In this document: piece after piece, positions 51,301-63,949 of the stretch | Layout: every line of letters begins with the position of its first letter | Numbering within the stretch: position 1 is the first letter of the stretch | From: Artemisia argyi | Lineage: Eukaryota > Streptophyta > Magnoliopsida > Asterales > Asteraceae | NCBI GenBank assembly: GCA_030686995.1 | Contig: CM060708.1 | Coordinates: forward strand, 185,252,749 to 185,316,748 | Direction of reading: 5' to 3' | Length of the DNA: 64,000 nt | The notes under the pieces: model-generated | The model's input: the letters and a program-made list of their open reading frames with translations, nothing else | The model's database searches: none | Told to the model about the DNA's origin: nothing | Made by a program: the position numbers and the translations under genes

Positions 51301-52102
51301 ATTAATTTTTGTTTAATTAAGTTATAATTAATATTAAGTAATTAAATAGCATAATTAGATTTTATAAAGTACAACCTAGTTTTTATAATTTTTCTAGATT
51401 TTATTTAAGTTAAAACATTTTTATAAATTTTTCTAGAATTTATATTGTTCATTTTCTATTTTTTATAATATAAATAGTTTAATTGGTAATTAATTAATAA
51501 TTAGTAAATTAGTTTAAAACTACATAAAATCAACTTTTTATAATTTTTTAGGATTCCTATGATGGTTAATTAGATTTGTAAAATTTTTCTTAATTTTCTA
51601 AGTCTTTTTAGTATTTTTAATAAATCTAATTAGTTAATAATTAGATAATTAGTAATTAATTAATAATTAATAATTAAATAGTGTAAAAATAATTTTTCTT
51701 TTTCTTAAAATTTTCTTTATTTGTTAGGATTGTAAAAATATTAATTTTACACTTGTAACCTTTCCCGACCATCAGTTGTACTTTCTGTTTTGTTCGTCTG
51801 CGTACGTTTTTAATTAAAACGTACGTTTTTTAGGTTTTAGCTCAAATCTTCTTAATCTCAATTCACGTAATCAATCACGTAGCTTTCCTAAGCTATTTAA
51901 TTTCATAATTCTCAAATAATTCTCATCACAACCTTTTTCTGTGAATAATCACCCGATCACAAGTACGCTAAAGCACAATCCACACCTCGTCGGGACTTAA
52001 TGACCTGGTGATACCCTTTATTACTCGGAAGCATTGGTCTAGGCTCTTTGACTTTGTTGATCATTCCTTGGTCAATATAAGTTGACGGTTTAGCATCAAT
52101 CA
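48397..52102 (+). repeat. 3' LTR of Athila element 1
   Basis: 3,706 bp, TGATGAGTGCG start and CATCAATCA end, followed by the GTGTT duplication. It shows the uninterrupted form of the 35792-41318 LTR. E2F-like GCGGCAAAA at about 49226-49234, and the CCCACCCA/TGGGTGGG hairpin at 49259-49280. Confidence 0.94.
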
Positions 52103-52620
52103 GTGTTTCTGCAGCGTCTTTCGAGATTAGTGTTATTTCACCACAATCATTGTGAAAATCCATCACTTTTGTAAATTTTCAAATCAAAACACAAAAAAAA
52201 TCATTAACACTTTTCCTAAAGTGTTAAAACACCAAAAAAAATAAAAACAACAAAACAGTTCGTAACGTTTTCTGAGTCGGATTTCTTTTAAGGTGATTCT
52301 TAAAGAGAAACAATTTTAGATTGCGGGACGATACCAAAATATTTGTCCAAAAGTTTTTCACCCATACATAAAAACCCAAAAACATCCGTCTTTTCTTGTG
52401 AATAAATATACATAAAAATAAACCGTCACAAACCAAGGCAGAACACCTACCAACTGGGGGTGTGGACATAATAAGTTCCCAAACCAAATATCTAAAACTT
52501 GCCTTTGTATCCCTGTAATTGGTGTACTGTTCTTAAAGAAGCCACTTGCTTGTGTTTATTGGTTTAAGTTCACTGTGGATTTACCTCGATTTTGTTTTGA
52601 TTGGTTTTTATCCCTAGTGC
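52103..52620 (+). other. Leader of Athila element 2, resumed
   Basis: Starts with the target duplication GTGTT and matches the element 1 leader from CTGCAGCG onward. It has no PBS, because that stayed on the other side of the insertion (35762-35779). Confidence 0.85.
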
Positions 52621-55609
52621 ATGCGCATTCGTTCTTCAAGGTCCACTAGCCCATTACGTGAGCTTGTCAGGAAACCTCGAAGACCTCGTAGATGTTCAGC
52701 ACCAACAGTCGGATCTGAGATCCGTACTGTTGCCACATCCACTGTCACCATGGCGGAAGACCGCCCCATGTGTGAGCTTCTCCAAGCACCCATCGAGGGT
52801 TGCAAAGATGCCATTGTTCATCGTGGCTGATAATTTTAAGCTCAAAACCGGGTTACTCAATCTTGTAACCTCAAGTCAATTCTACGGTTTTGAGAGGGAG
52901 GATCCTCATGCTCACATTCGATGGTTCAATAAAATCACATCGACCATCAAGTACAAGAATGTCACTTGTGAAGCAATCAAACTTCTTCTCTTCCCATTCT
53001 CACTGGAGGGACAAGCCCGGATTTGGCTTGAAAAACAGCCTCCTCGATCTATTGAGACATGGGAAGATCTTGTCAAAAAATTTGTGAATGAATTCTTCCC
53101 ACCTTCCAAGACCACGAGTCTTAAGAACGAAATCACCAAGTTCACTCAGAAATATGATGAATCTTTTGGTGAAGCGTGGGATCGTTTCAAAGAATTACTT
53201 CGCAAGTGTCCACATCATGGTTTCTCAGAGTTGATGCAACTCGATACTTTTTACAATGGCGTGAGCCAAGCTGATCAGGATTCTCTCAATGCCTCCACGG
53301 GAGGTAATTTCTTGAGTAGAACCACAAAAGAAGCTTTACAGATCATAGAAAACAAGTCCAAGGTCCGCTCTACACGAAGCAAGCCAATTGTTTCTCAAAT
53401 CAATGCGGGTCCTTCCACTTCATCTTCTGTGAGTCAATCTAGCACGGATGCTAAGATTGACAAGCTCACTGAAGCGATTCAAGCTTTAGTTCTCGCCCAA
53501 ACAAAGAAAGTTTCATTTCCACAACATCATCCACCTGCTGAGGTTAAAAAAGTGGAAGTCTGTGTGACTTGTGGTGGGCCGCATGCCTACTCCAATTGCA
53601 TAGCTACTGATGGTACTCCATATGAAGCTCATGCTGTTGTCGGGTCCCAAAATCAAGGAGGCAATCAATACCGCCCTCCTATGGACCCGAACTTTCGTCC
53701 TCACCACTATCCTGGACCTCCTGGTTTTAATCAAAACCAAAATGTCCAAAACCGTGGCCAAAATCAAAATATAGTGAACCAAGGTTTTCAAAACCAAGGT
53801 AACTTCAATCAGGGTCACGGTTTTCAAAATCAAAACCAAGGTTTCCAAAATCAAGGTTTCCAACATCAAAATCAAGGAAACTTTAACCGGAACCAAGGTC
53901 AGGGTAATTTCAATCCCGGGAATTTTCATGGAAACAACCACCAGAATCAAGGGAATTTCCAACATCAAAACCAAGGAAATTTCAACCAAGGTCCCATCCA
54001 AAACAATCGAGCTCAAAATTTCAATAATCCACCTCAAGCTATTGTTCCTACTGGGCCTTCATCTGACGAGTTATTAAAGCAATTCATGAAGTCCCAAGAA
54101 GAGTTCAAGAAGATGTTGGTCAGCCGGATTTCTGATATCAAAAAGTCTTTAAATGATCGACCCTCGGGCTCAGGTACTACTTTACCGAGCAACACGATCG
54201 CTAACCCGAGGGGCGATGCTAAGGTGATCACGACAAGAAGTGGTGCTTCATATGATGAACCCGCGATTCCTACCACCTCTTCTTCCTCCCCTCCAAAGGT
54301 AGTGGAACGTGAACCTGGGGTGACAAAGGACAAAGTGCAACCTACTAGCTCACGAAGTACAACACACGTCCAACCTCAGGTTATTCTAGAAACCAGATGT
54401 AAGCCTGGAGTTGTCTTTGAACCACCAGAAACTCCAGTGGACAACCCTAAATCCAAAACTTCTATTCCTTATCCATCACGTCTCAATGAACAAAAGCTCT
54501 GCGAAAAGGCTAGTCACCAAATGGATAAATTTTTCCAAATCTTCCAAGATTTGCACTTTGACATTAGCTTCGCTGACGCTATTCTCTTGATGCCCAAGTT
54601 TGCATCAACAATCAAGAATCTGTTAAGTAATAAGGAAAAACTCTTCGAGATGGCAAGAACTCCGTTGAATGATAACTGCTCAGCAGTTCTTTTAAAAAAG
54701 CTTCCTGAGAAGCTTGGAGACCCCGGGAAAGTTCTCATTCCTTGTACTTTTCCAGGTATGGTTGAATGCTTTGCCTTGGCTGATCTAGGTGCTAGCATTA
54801 ACCTGATGCCATATTCTGTGTGGAAGAAACTCTCTCTTCCCGAACTTACTCCCACGTGCATGACTTTAGATCTTGTCGATCGATCGATTTCTCATCCACT
54901 TGGCATTACCAAGGACGTATTCGTTAAAGTGGGAAAGTTCCATTTTCCGGCAGATTTTGTGATTGTTGACTTTGATGCCGATTCAAGGGTCCCTCTCATT
55001 CTTGGAAGGGGATTCCTTAGAACTGGGCATGCTCTTATCGATGTATTTGAGCAAGAGATCACATTGCGTGTTGGAACGGAAGCAATCACCTTCAACCTAA
55101 ATCAAACTTCGAGATACTCCTCTAATTATGACTCTGAATCGGTGAACCAAATAGATTTCATCGATGTTGCTGCTGAGGAGTATGCTCAAGAGGTTTTAGG
55201 TTTCATTGATGATTCTTGGAGTGAAAACCTCACTCAATCTTCTCATCCCATCATTTCCAATTCTTCTCCTTCCCTCACTCCATTTGAGGGAAGTGACTTT
55301 GTCTTAGCAGAAATTCAGGCCTTTCTCAAAAGTGATTCGATTCCCGATGGAATCGATAACCAAGAGATTGACCCCGAGAGGGATATTCTCCTACTTGAGA
55401 AATTATTAAACGAAGATCCCTCTCCTCTTCCTGTTCTACCACAAACACTTCATAAAGAGGAAGTCAAAAATGTTGAGAAAACTGATGACTTCCCTGAGGT
55501 TGAACTTAAGGACTTGCCGCCTCATCTTGAATATGCATTTCTAGAGGGTGATGATAAATTACCTGTCATAATTGCTAAAGATTTAAGTGTTGAGGAAAAG
55601 CTGCTCTAA
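52621..55609 (+). pseudogene. Athila element 2 gag and protease, frameshifted
   Basis: The native start is ATG 52621 (MRIRSSRSTSPLRELV, as in element 1). An 8-bp deletion at about 52812-52818 shifts the frame, so the native frame stops at about 52830. A longer frame that opens at 52601 joins the rest only by chance. From about 52830 the gag domain, an intact zinc knuckle (CVTCGGPHAYSNC), the NQG-rich tract and an intact protease signature (ADLGAS, about 54780) follow, then the protease tail and acidic linker. A 1-bp deletion at about 55600 ends the frame before RT. The protease here is whole, unlike in element 1. Confidence 0.88.
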
Positions 55610-58263
55610 TAAAGGTTTTGAAGTCACATAAGCAAGCAATTGCTTAGAGACTCTCCGACATCAAGGGCATTGATCCTGAATTTTGTATCCACAAGATTTT
55701 AATGGAGGTTGACTTCAAACCAGCAGTCCAACAACAAAGAAGGGTGAATCCCAAAATTCATGAGGTCATCAAACAAGAAGTTTTAAAACTTCTTGATGCC
55801 GGATTGATTTACCCTATCTCGGACAGTCCTTGGGTTAGCCCAATACATTGTGTTCCAAAAAAGGGTGGCATTACTGTTGTCACAAACGAGGAGAATGAGT
55901 TGATTCCAACTCGTTTGGTTACGGGTTGGCGTATCTGCATTGACTATCGCAAGTTAAATTACGCCACCCGCAAGGATCATTTTCCTCTGCCCTTTATGGA
56001 TCAGATGCTCGAGAGATTAGCGGGGAATGAGTACTATTACTTCCTCGATGGTTTCTCGGGTTACTTTCAGATTCCCATTGATCCGCAAGATCAGGAAAAG
56101 ACCACTTTCACGTGCCCCTATGGAACTTTTGTGTATAAACGTATGCCATTTGGTTTATGTAATGCTCCGGGCACGTTTCAAAGATGTATGATGGCCATAT
56201 TTTCCGACATGATCGGGAAAACTATGGAGGTCTTTATGGACGATTTTTCAGTCATTGGGGATTCATTTCAATCATGTCTCTCCCATTTAGACAACATGCT
56301 CAAACGTTGTGAAGACACAAGGTTGTGTCTAAATTGGGAGAAGAGTCACTTTATGGTCAAAGAGGGCATTGTCCTCGGCCATAAAATTTCAAAGAACGGG
56401 ATTGAGGTTGACAGAGCCAAAGTGGACGTCATTGCAAAATTGCCTCATCCCACAACCGTAAAAGGTGTTAGGAGCTTTTTGGGTCATGCCAGTTTCTATC
56501 GTAGGTTCATTCAAGATTTTTCTAAAATCGCCCGGCCTATGACCCATCTCCTCGAGAAGGATGCTCCTTTTATCTTCTCCCCCGAGTGCATCGAAGCTTT
56601 TGAAACATTAAAGAAAAAGCTTACTGAGGCACCGATTCTTGTTGCCCCCGATTGGGACTTGCCCTTCGAACTCATGTGTGATGCTAGTGATTATGCGATA
56701 GGGGCAGTCTTGGGGCAACGAAAAACAAAACACTTTCAGCCTATACACTATGCTAGCAAAACTATGACCGAGGCTCAAAGTCATTACACCACCACTGAAA
56801 AAGAATTATTAGCTGTGGTGTATGCTTTTGAAAAATTCTGGCCATACTTGATATTGACCAAGAGCATAGTGTATACGGATCACTTGGCTTTGAAGTATCT
56901 CTTTGCAAAACAAGATGCAAAACCGAGACTAATCTGTTAGGTTCTCCTCCTGCAAGAATTTGATATCATTATTCGTGATAAAAAAGGAGCTGCGAACCTA
57001 GCTGCTGATCATCTCTCCCGTTTGGAAAACCCCCACCAAGATGTCTTCGAGAAGAAAGAAATTAATGAAACATTTCCTCTCGAGACACTCAATGCGGTTA
57101 CCTTTCGTGGAGACTCTATTACCCCATGGTTTGCCGATTTTGCAAACTACCATGTGGGTAACTTTGTTGTGAAAGGGATGTCGTCCCAACAGAAAAATAA
57201 ATTCTTCAAGAATGTAAAACATTACTTCTGGGACGACCCCTACCTGTTCAAAATCTGCGCGGATCAAGTCATCCGGCGGTGTGTGTATGGTCAGGAAGCC
57301 ACTGAAATTTTAAAGGCTTGCCATGCTGGTCCCACGGGGGGCCACCACAATCCATAAGGATGCCTAAAAAGGTGTTTGATTCCGGCTTTTATTGGCCCAC
57401 AATCTATAAGGATGCCTAAGAATTGGTCAAATCCTGTGACGCTTGTCAACGTCACGGGAACATTTCACAAAAGAACGAAATGCCTCAAAATGCTATTCAA
57501 GTTTGTGAAATTTTTGACGTGTGGGCCATTTCCGTCTTCTCATGGTAACAAGTATATACACGTGGCTGTTGACTATTTGTCAAAATGGGTTGAAGCGAAA
57601 GCTTTACCCACTAATGATGCCCGAGTAGTTGTGAAATTTTTGAAAGCTCTTTTTGCCCGATTTGGAACTCCACGTGCTATTATTAGTGATCGTGGTATGC
57701 ACTTCTGTAATGACAAATTTGATAAAGTCATGCAAAAGTATGGTGTAACTCACCGTTTTTCTACTGCGTACCACCCTCAGACAAGTGGACAAGTTGAAGT
57801 TTCCAATCGGGGCATTCAAAGAATTTTGGGAAGAACCGTTGGTGAAAATCGTGCATCGTGGTCGGATAAATTAGATGATGCACTTTGGGCTTTCCGTACG
57901 ACTTACAAAACACCCATCGGGTGTACGCTTTACAAACTTGTGTACGGGAAAGCGTGCCATCTACCGATCGAGCTTGAGCACAAAGCCTATTGGGCTCTCA
58001 AGCATGCAAATTTTGACCTCAAAATTGCGGGTAACCATAGAAAAGTTCAACTGAATGAATTAAATGAACTTCGTGATCAAGCTTACGAGAACTCTTTGAT
58101 CTATAAAGAAAAGACAAAGAAGATTCATGACTCCAAAATCAAGAACCGTGTTTTTAACGTTGGTGATCGAGTCCTTTTCAACTCTAGACTCAAGATCTTC
58201 TCTAGAAAGTTAAAAATCGGTTGGACTGGTCCATTCACTATCGCAAAGGTTTATCCTTATGGC
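55610..58263 (+). pseudogene. Athila element 2 pol, broken and truncated
   Basis: A stop (TAG, where element 1 has Trp) follows the frameshift at about 55645. An open RT-RNase H stretch runs 55702-56940 with [19 protein letters not shown] and [14 protein letters not shown] at 56938 replaces a Trp. The frame then runs to 57357, through the start of the integrase zinc finger. There, an 11-base patch replaces 12 bases and adds TAA. A second TAA follows at about 57416. A 17-bp deletion at about 57527 removes the first catalytic Asp region (DFMGP) and brings the frame back. The rest of integrase (SDRGMHF, QVEVSNR) is open to 58263, where element 3 cuts it after VYPYG. Confidence 0.9.
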
Positions 58264-61200
58264 TGATTGGCTCCAAATGGTCAACCTAATTGACCAGGTG
58301 AATGGTCAACTAAGTCAAACAGCCTAGAATCAATCTCCGTGGAAGTATAGGGTTTCCCCGGGTCGTTATGTCCCAGCGAGGTAAGCAATTGTATTCAAAA
58401 ATGTTTAAAGTGAACGGGTGATTTAACAGAAGGATCAGGAATTTGGATTATTATGATTAAACTACGAGATTATGATTGAGAATGGCTTAGAAACACTATT
58501 GGAACAATTACTGATAATCAGATAACCTAGAAACGTAAGTTAACCTAAAAACGCACGTTTAAAATAAACATGAACGCGCAAAATAAAAAGTGAAACGTGA
58601 GCAAATAAAGTCCTACGAACGTGAAAATTATATTTTTACAATTCTAATGTAATAAGAAAATTTTTAGAAAATTAAAATTATTTTTACAACTATTAAATTA
58701 ATTACTATTAATTAATTACTAATTATTAATTACTTTTTAATTAACTAAATTACACTAATTATTAATTAATTATGAAAATTACTTAGAAAAATGAAAATTA
58801 AATTTAGAAAAATCTAAAATATTATAAAACTAATTTTAAAACAGAAAACCTAATTTTTCTACTTTTTAATTATTAAATATAAATTAAAACTAATTATTTC
58901 ATTAATTTAAACTAAATTAAATAATAAAAAAATACTAAATGAACAAGGAAAAATCTGAAAAAATTCCTAAAATTATTTTAACTAAAAAGGAACCTGAGAA
59001 AAATTTAAAAATGAAAAGTGCTTATAAATAAGCAGAAAATAAGCCAAAATGGCTTGAATAGAAGCTATCACTTTCTTAATTTTTGTCTTTTTCTTAATTT
59101 TCTTTTACACAACTTTACTTAACTACTGTAAATGAACAACTTTTACAAAGGGACTTGTGTTGTAGCTTATTAATAAGCTGTGTGTAACCTCAACTTCTTA
59201 ACAGATGGTATTCTAGCTTATCAGGACTTGGATTCTTATGAAAAAGCTATAATCAGGCTCCCTCATGGAAAAATAAGTTAAGACAGATGGATGTAAACAT
59301 GAAATGAGGAAAATATCTTGAAACAAGCACAATGATAGGCTGATACAACTAAATAAGCACTAAGCAAGCCAAGAGGCCAAAACAGGTCTTGGACTAGGAT
59401 CTTTGGGTCACTGTGGGGTCCACAGGGTTGGAAGGAGGTCCAAAAAGAAAGTTGACCTTCAAAGTTGACTAGTTCAACTTCAAAATAAGCCAATAAGCTG
59501 TGCTTATTGCTTATTATTGAAGTTTGGGTAAGTCTTGCAAATTGGTCACAAGGACTGAGTGGGTCAGTCCAAGGCTTTGGACAAGACAACAAGGTGACTC
59601 AAGTTGGATAAGCTGCTATAAGCCAAAGTCCAAAATAAGTTACAGGTTGAGAAGCTGAGCTATTGAGCTCTTCAAAAAGCCCAGGGGGGGTATGGGGTCC
59701 ACTGAGTAACAAATTGCAAGTCTAAATAAAATGGCCAATGGCCTAAAGCAGGGGAGGTTGCACTCCCTGCAGTCCTAATTAAGCTCAAGCAAAATCCACA
59801 CAAAAAATCTAGAAAATAATTTGAGCATGAGTCCTTGTAGTTTAACTGAGATATTTTAACCTCTGAAAGTTTTAAGTTCCAATTCCAAGTACAAAATTCT
59901 AGAAAATTGTCACAAAAAATGAATTTCTGCACTAACTTGCAATTTTGACCTTTCTTGTTTTGCCAAAAGTTTGACCAAACTGAAATTAGACTACCCCTAG
60001 ATCACTGATTATGATGAGATAAGATATAATGCAACTACCTAAAGCTATGTTATCAGATTTAGAAACTAAAATGAAGATTTTGATACCCTAATCCCTAACA
60101 GTTAACTGAGTGTACAAGATTCAAACTAATTTTGACTTTAAGGGAAATGGACAGTGTTTAGTGACTACAACAACCTATTTAGACTTATACTAGTACGTTA
60201 AAACCAAAAACACTAGCCACAACTTCCTCTGAGATCACAATCTCAGCAGTACCAAACACTCCATATTGCACTGTCTTGGAATGATTTTCAAAGTATCCCA
60301 ATGTTTTAAGTTTCAAAAGTAATAACCAAACTTCTAATTAGTTATAACAGAGCAAAAGAAGCCATAATTACTCAAGAAACAATGGTGTATAACAATCAAT
60401 CACATATGGACCATTTTGAGCTTAATTGAGACAGTGAGCTTTGATTTAATTATGTGAATTCTATTAAACTAATAACTATTATACTAACTAAATTCAATAC
60501 ACCATAAATACCACTAATAAGCTGGCTTAAGCAATAATTAACAAACAACAAGCAATGCTACAGTAAACTAAAAAATGAAACTCACAGTGTGCATTCCTGC
60601 TCAAACCAGTGGAACCAAGGACCAAGGAATACCCTATCACTCCCCATGGAGTACTAAAATACCCATGCCATTATCTGATTCAGCTCTCCATACCTTCTTC
60701 TTCTCTTTGGATTTTTAACTCATTTTTTTTTCTGATTTCAAAGTGAACTTGAATTTGATGCTTAATGAACCTAAGGAAGTTTATAAACAACTAAATAGGT
60801 CTTAAAGGAGTACTAAACAACAAAGTTTAACACAAGTTTGCAACAAATGCTAAAGCAAATTAAAATTGGAACTTCACTGAGATTAACTAGAACACTGAAA
60901 ACTTTTCATTGAAACAACTTTTTCAATACATTAATAAACTTGAGGTTACAATTTGAACATTAGTTTCACACTGGAATAAAAAATACATGAAAATAAATTA
61001 ACTAAATTAAACTAAAAAACTACACCCTGCTCAGCTGCATCTCTTCCTTTAAATATTCTTCAATTAGGGTTTCTGAGTGCTTCTGAGCACATCCCATCTT
61101 CACTCTTGACCACAGGATTAAGTTGAAGCAATCCTGACCTTCAATTAGTTTTGGCGCCAAGATGTAATTTTGGCCTTTTCTTTTGATACTTGAAGCCAGT

Positions 61201-62005
61201 GGGGCAGTCTTGGAGTTTAGCACTTATTTGGAGATGCAAGGGGGGGGGGTTGAGTGTTGCAGAGGTGAAGTTAGGCTAGGGGTTATGATGGGGTTTTGGT
61301 GTTTAGCAGGTAGTGGGAGGTGGTGATGTAGAGGAGGTGGAGTCAAAGGGTTAAGGTTGACCCCGTGGTATTATTAAAACGGGGGTGATGGGTGGGCTGG
61401 ATTATGGTTTGGGCCAAGGGAAATGGAGGTGGGCTTGGGGTAGTGTTGGATTAGTTTGTGGTTTGTATTGGATGTAGTAATAATAGGGTACGGTTTGGTT
61501 TGTAACTTTGGGATTTCACAAGGACTAAACATGTACTTTTCTGAAAAATGAGGGACCTGATGTGACAACTTTCTAAATTAATCAAAAGGGGTATTCTTGC
61601 CAAGGTTGAATAGTATAAGGACCACATTTGATAATTTCTTGTAATTAATCACCAGGGACCATTTCTGCCAAATTGCAAAGTACAGGGACCAAACATGTAA
61701 TTTTCTTAAACTTTTCACCCCAAGGACTTGTTTTGGCAATTTTTGAATTCCAAAGGACTTGGGTTAACTTTTCTTTCGTTTCAAACCTCCATGGACTAGT
61801 TTTGTCAATTTTTGAAACTTGAGGGACTGAAACTGCCAATTATGCAAACTTTGTTCGTTTTTCATTAGTTTTTAAACATTTTGCATCTAAAACATATAAA
61901 ACACACTTTCGGGATAATTTCTTTATTTTGATGCATTTTTGAGTGTTTTTGGATGTTTTGGCAGTTTAGATACGATAAAAATGATAAGTATTTACACACT
62001 CATCA
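58264..62005 (-). repeat. 3' LTR of Athila element 3
   Basis: 3,742 bp, inverted. On the minus strand it starts TGATGAGTGTGTAAATACTT and ends GGAGCCAATCA. GGTCCYTG-type motifs lie at about 61,500-61,830, E2F-like TTTTGGCGCC at 61149-61158, and a TATA-like TATTTAAA at 61048-61055. By its start and promoter text it is closer to the LTR at 32034 than to those of element 1. Confidence 0.92.
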
Positions 62006-62006
62006 A

Positions 62007-62017
62007 TCCCCCACACT
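62007..62017 (-). other. Polypurine tract of Athila element 3
   Basis: AGTGTGGGGGA on the minus strand directly before the LTR. Similar motifs recur at about 62569-62590 (G run expanded to 15) and 62727-62742. Confidence 0.82.
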
Positions 62018-62074
62018 AAACTATTGCTAGTCCCTAGCAATCTTTTGAGAAAAACTTAATGGATTTGAAACTCT

Positions 62075-62445
62075 TTACCAAAAGCCATCACTTCTGGAGT
62101 AGCCAGATGTATCGATTCAAGTAAGAACTGTGGTCTACCTGATAACCATGTGATTTTGAGCAAACCACCAGCTGTCAACGGATTTGAATTGTCTTTACCA
62201 AAAGCCGTTTGCTTCTGGACTAGCCAACTCTTGATGGAATAATCAACATCTTGGTGAGCTGATTACCAATTATGGTTTTTCCACTGCCTTTACCACAAGC
62301 CATAATCTTGCGGGCTAGCCAACTCATTCACTTTTTTTGGATATGGCGAGTTGATTTACCATACAATTTTGGGCAAATTGCAAGCCATCAACAGATTTGA
62401 GATATCTTTACCAAGAACCGTTTGCTCCTGGATTAGCCAATCCTT
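62075..62445 (-). repeat. Four tandem post-pol modules of element 3
   Basis: Minus-strand GGCTA or GGCTAA motifs at 62099, 62220, 62315 and 62433, each followed by a TGGTAAAG motif and a TTTGCYCAAAAT block. Spacing is about 95-121 bp. The module order matches element 1, which has three. Confidence 0.8.
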
Positions 62446-62933
62446 TTGTCATTTAGACACGTCGGACTGATAACCACAAAAATTTTGAAATAAAGTGAAA
62501 AATTTTTGAAAATTTTGGGCCAAAAACGGGGGTACTAGAGGATATAACGTGATAAAATTCGCTAGAATTCCCCCCCCCCCCCCCACAGACTTAGAATTGA
62601 ATATTGTCCTTAATATTCAAAGTCCCGGCTATTATGTCGACTCTTTGAACATAAAAGGGCAACATTACAAGCCAAATGTGGAAACACCATTTTTTAACTT
62701 TGTTTTGGTAACCACAGCGGGGGTAACTCCCCCACACTTTGGGTGAAAACCCTAAGTACATGCTACTGTTTTTGTTTACCGAGTCGCTAGCTTGACTCGA
62801 CCCCGAATTCATTGGTTCTTGGGGAAGCATGATGTGGAAGAGACAATCTCCATCGGACTTTCATTCAAGATGTTTGGACAAACATTTGAGGCATGTGAAA
62901 GTTCCACACCGATGAGATATATAGACCCTGGTT

Positions 62934-63949
62934 TTACCTAGAATGGTAAATGGAAATGCCGGGGTCAAAAATAGTGTCTTCATTCCCGAAGGAGTGTAGA
63001 AGAGAGGAAGTCACTAGGTAGGTGAGAACCGGAAGAGAGATCTTGATAACAATTGTGAAACAATCGTCATCCTTATTAGATTTGTCATTTAAAAACATCA
63101 CGGGAGGGTGGGTTGGAATTTTGTCATCAATGAACAAACTCTCATGAGAGAGTATGTCTCCCCCCGAGTCATGATCTTCTGCAAGATCAAAACATGATTG
63201 ATTGCACTCTTGTGGAGATCTGATGTGAGTGAGTTCACTGGAGAACTCCTCGGGACAAGAGGAATCAATCAAAGAATCATGAGTGAGCAAAAGTTCTAAC
63301 TCTCTTAGATCTGATTCAAAATCAAAGTTTTCATCCCCTGGTAGGATGGGATCAATATGAACGAGTTCATCGGAGAACTCCTCAAGAAGAGAGTCAGTGA
63401 TAGAAGTGAAATTCTCTAGCTCTAACTCATGAAGGATATACGGAGGTGGGACATGTGCAGTACTTTGTGGGCTATAACTTTGCACCTCGTCCATTATAGT
63501 CTCCGCTTCAAACTTATCACTATCCTTGATAGTGATCTTCGGAGGAAGAGAAAGTGACGGTTCTTTGTCTAACAATTTCTCAAGAAAAAGGATATCTCCC
63601 TCCGAATCAAGATAAGAATCATCAATTTCTTGAGAAATTGAATCTTCTTCAGCAAGAAAGCATCAACATCTTCCAAGAGACGATCATCTCCCTCAACTGG
63701 TGTGAGGGAGGGGGAAGAGTCGGGAATGGTTGGTTCATAAATCGGAGTGGGATTGCCACTCAAAGGAAGGATCGATGTCTGAACTTCTGAAGGTTCATCT
63801 TCATCACTTTCATCAGAATCTGAAAAGTGAATAGTGTTAGGATGACCTAGTCCTTGTTGGCAATATTGGTTTATATAACTTTTGTGATTGCCAAGGACCT
63901 CAATTTGAGCAATCTCAGTGGGAACGTAATCGGAATGATGAGCACTCAA
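62934..63949 (-). pseudogene. Acidic ORF of the pol-less Athila derivative
   Basis: Two overlapping minus-strand frames (63949-63569 and 63575-62934) are one ORF broken by a +/-1 shift near 63,640. The N-terminal half matches the acidic protease-RT linker of element 1 (SSPSLTP-EG, E--AFL, EIDD, GDILFLE-LL). The C-terminal half is Glu/Asp/Ser-rich with repeated EEFSDELVHI/EEFSSELTHI motifs. It then has a hydrophobic stretch (about SLPVLTYLVTSSLLHS) and ends SFGNEDTIFDPGISIYHS. No enzyme motif is present. I recall similar ORFs in Asteraceae retroelements annotated only as RT-domain proteins. Function unknown. The ORF could be longer past the window edge. Confidence 0.75.

Larger units (their letters stand above)
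35792..52102 (+). mobile_element. Athila element 1, complete, nested in element 2
   Basis: 16.3 kb including a 1.8-kb copia solo LTR in its 5' LTR. Structure: LTR (35792-41318), PBS (41324-41341), gag/protease, RT-RNase H-integrase, noncoding tandem modules, PPT (48385-48395), LTR (48397-52102). GTGTT flanks both sides (35787-35791 and 52103-52107). There is no chromodomain and no env-like ORF between integrase and the PPT. LTRs are near-identical outside the copia insertion, so the insertion is fairly recent. Confidence 0.95.

Noticed and set aside
48385..52110. A tandem LTR-internal-LTR-internal array from unequal recombination
   Set aside because: The GTGTT duplication at 35787 and 52103, the missing PBS after 52102 and the restored leader show a nested insertion instead.
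52601..52620. ATG at 52601 as gag start of element 2
   Set aside because: The frame is not homologous to the gag N-terminus. The native start is ATG 52621, and the frames merge only through an 8-bp deletion.
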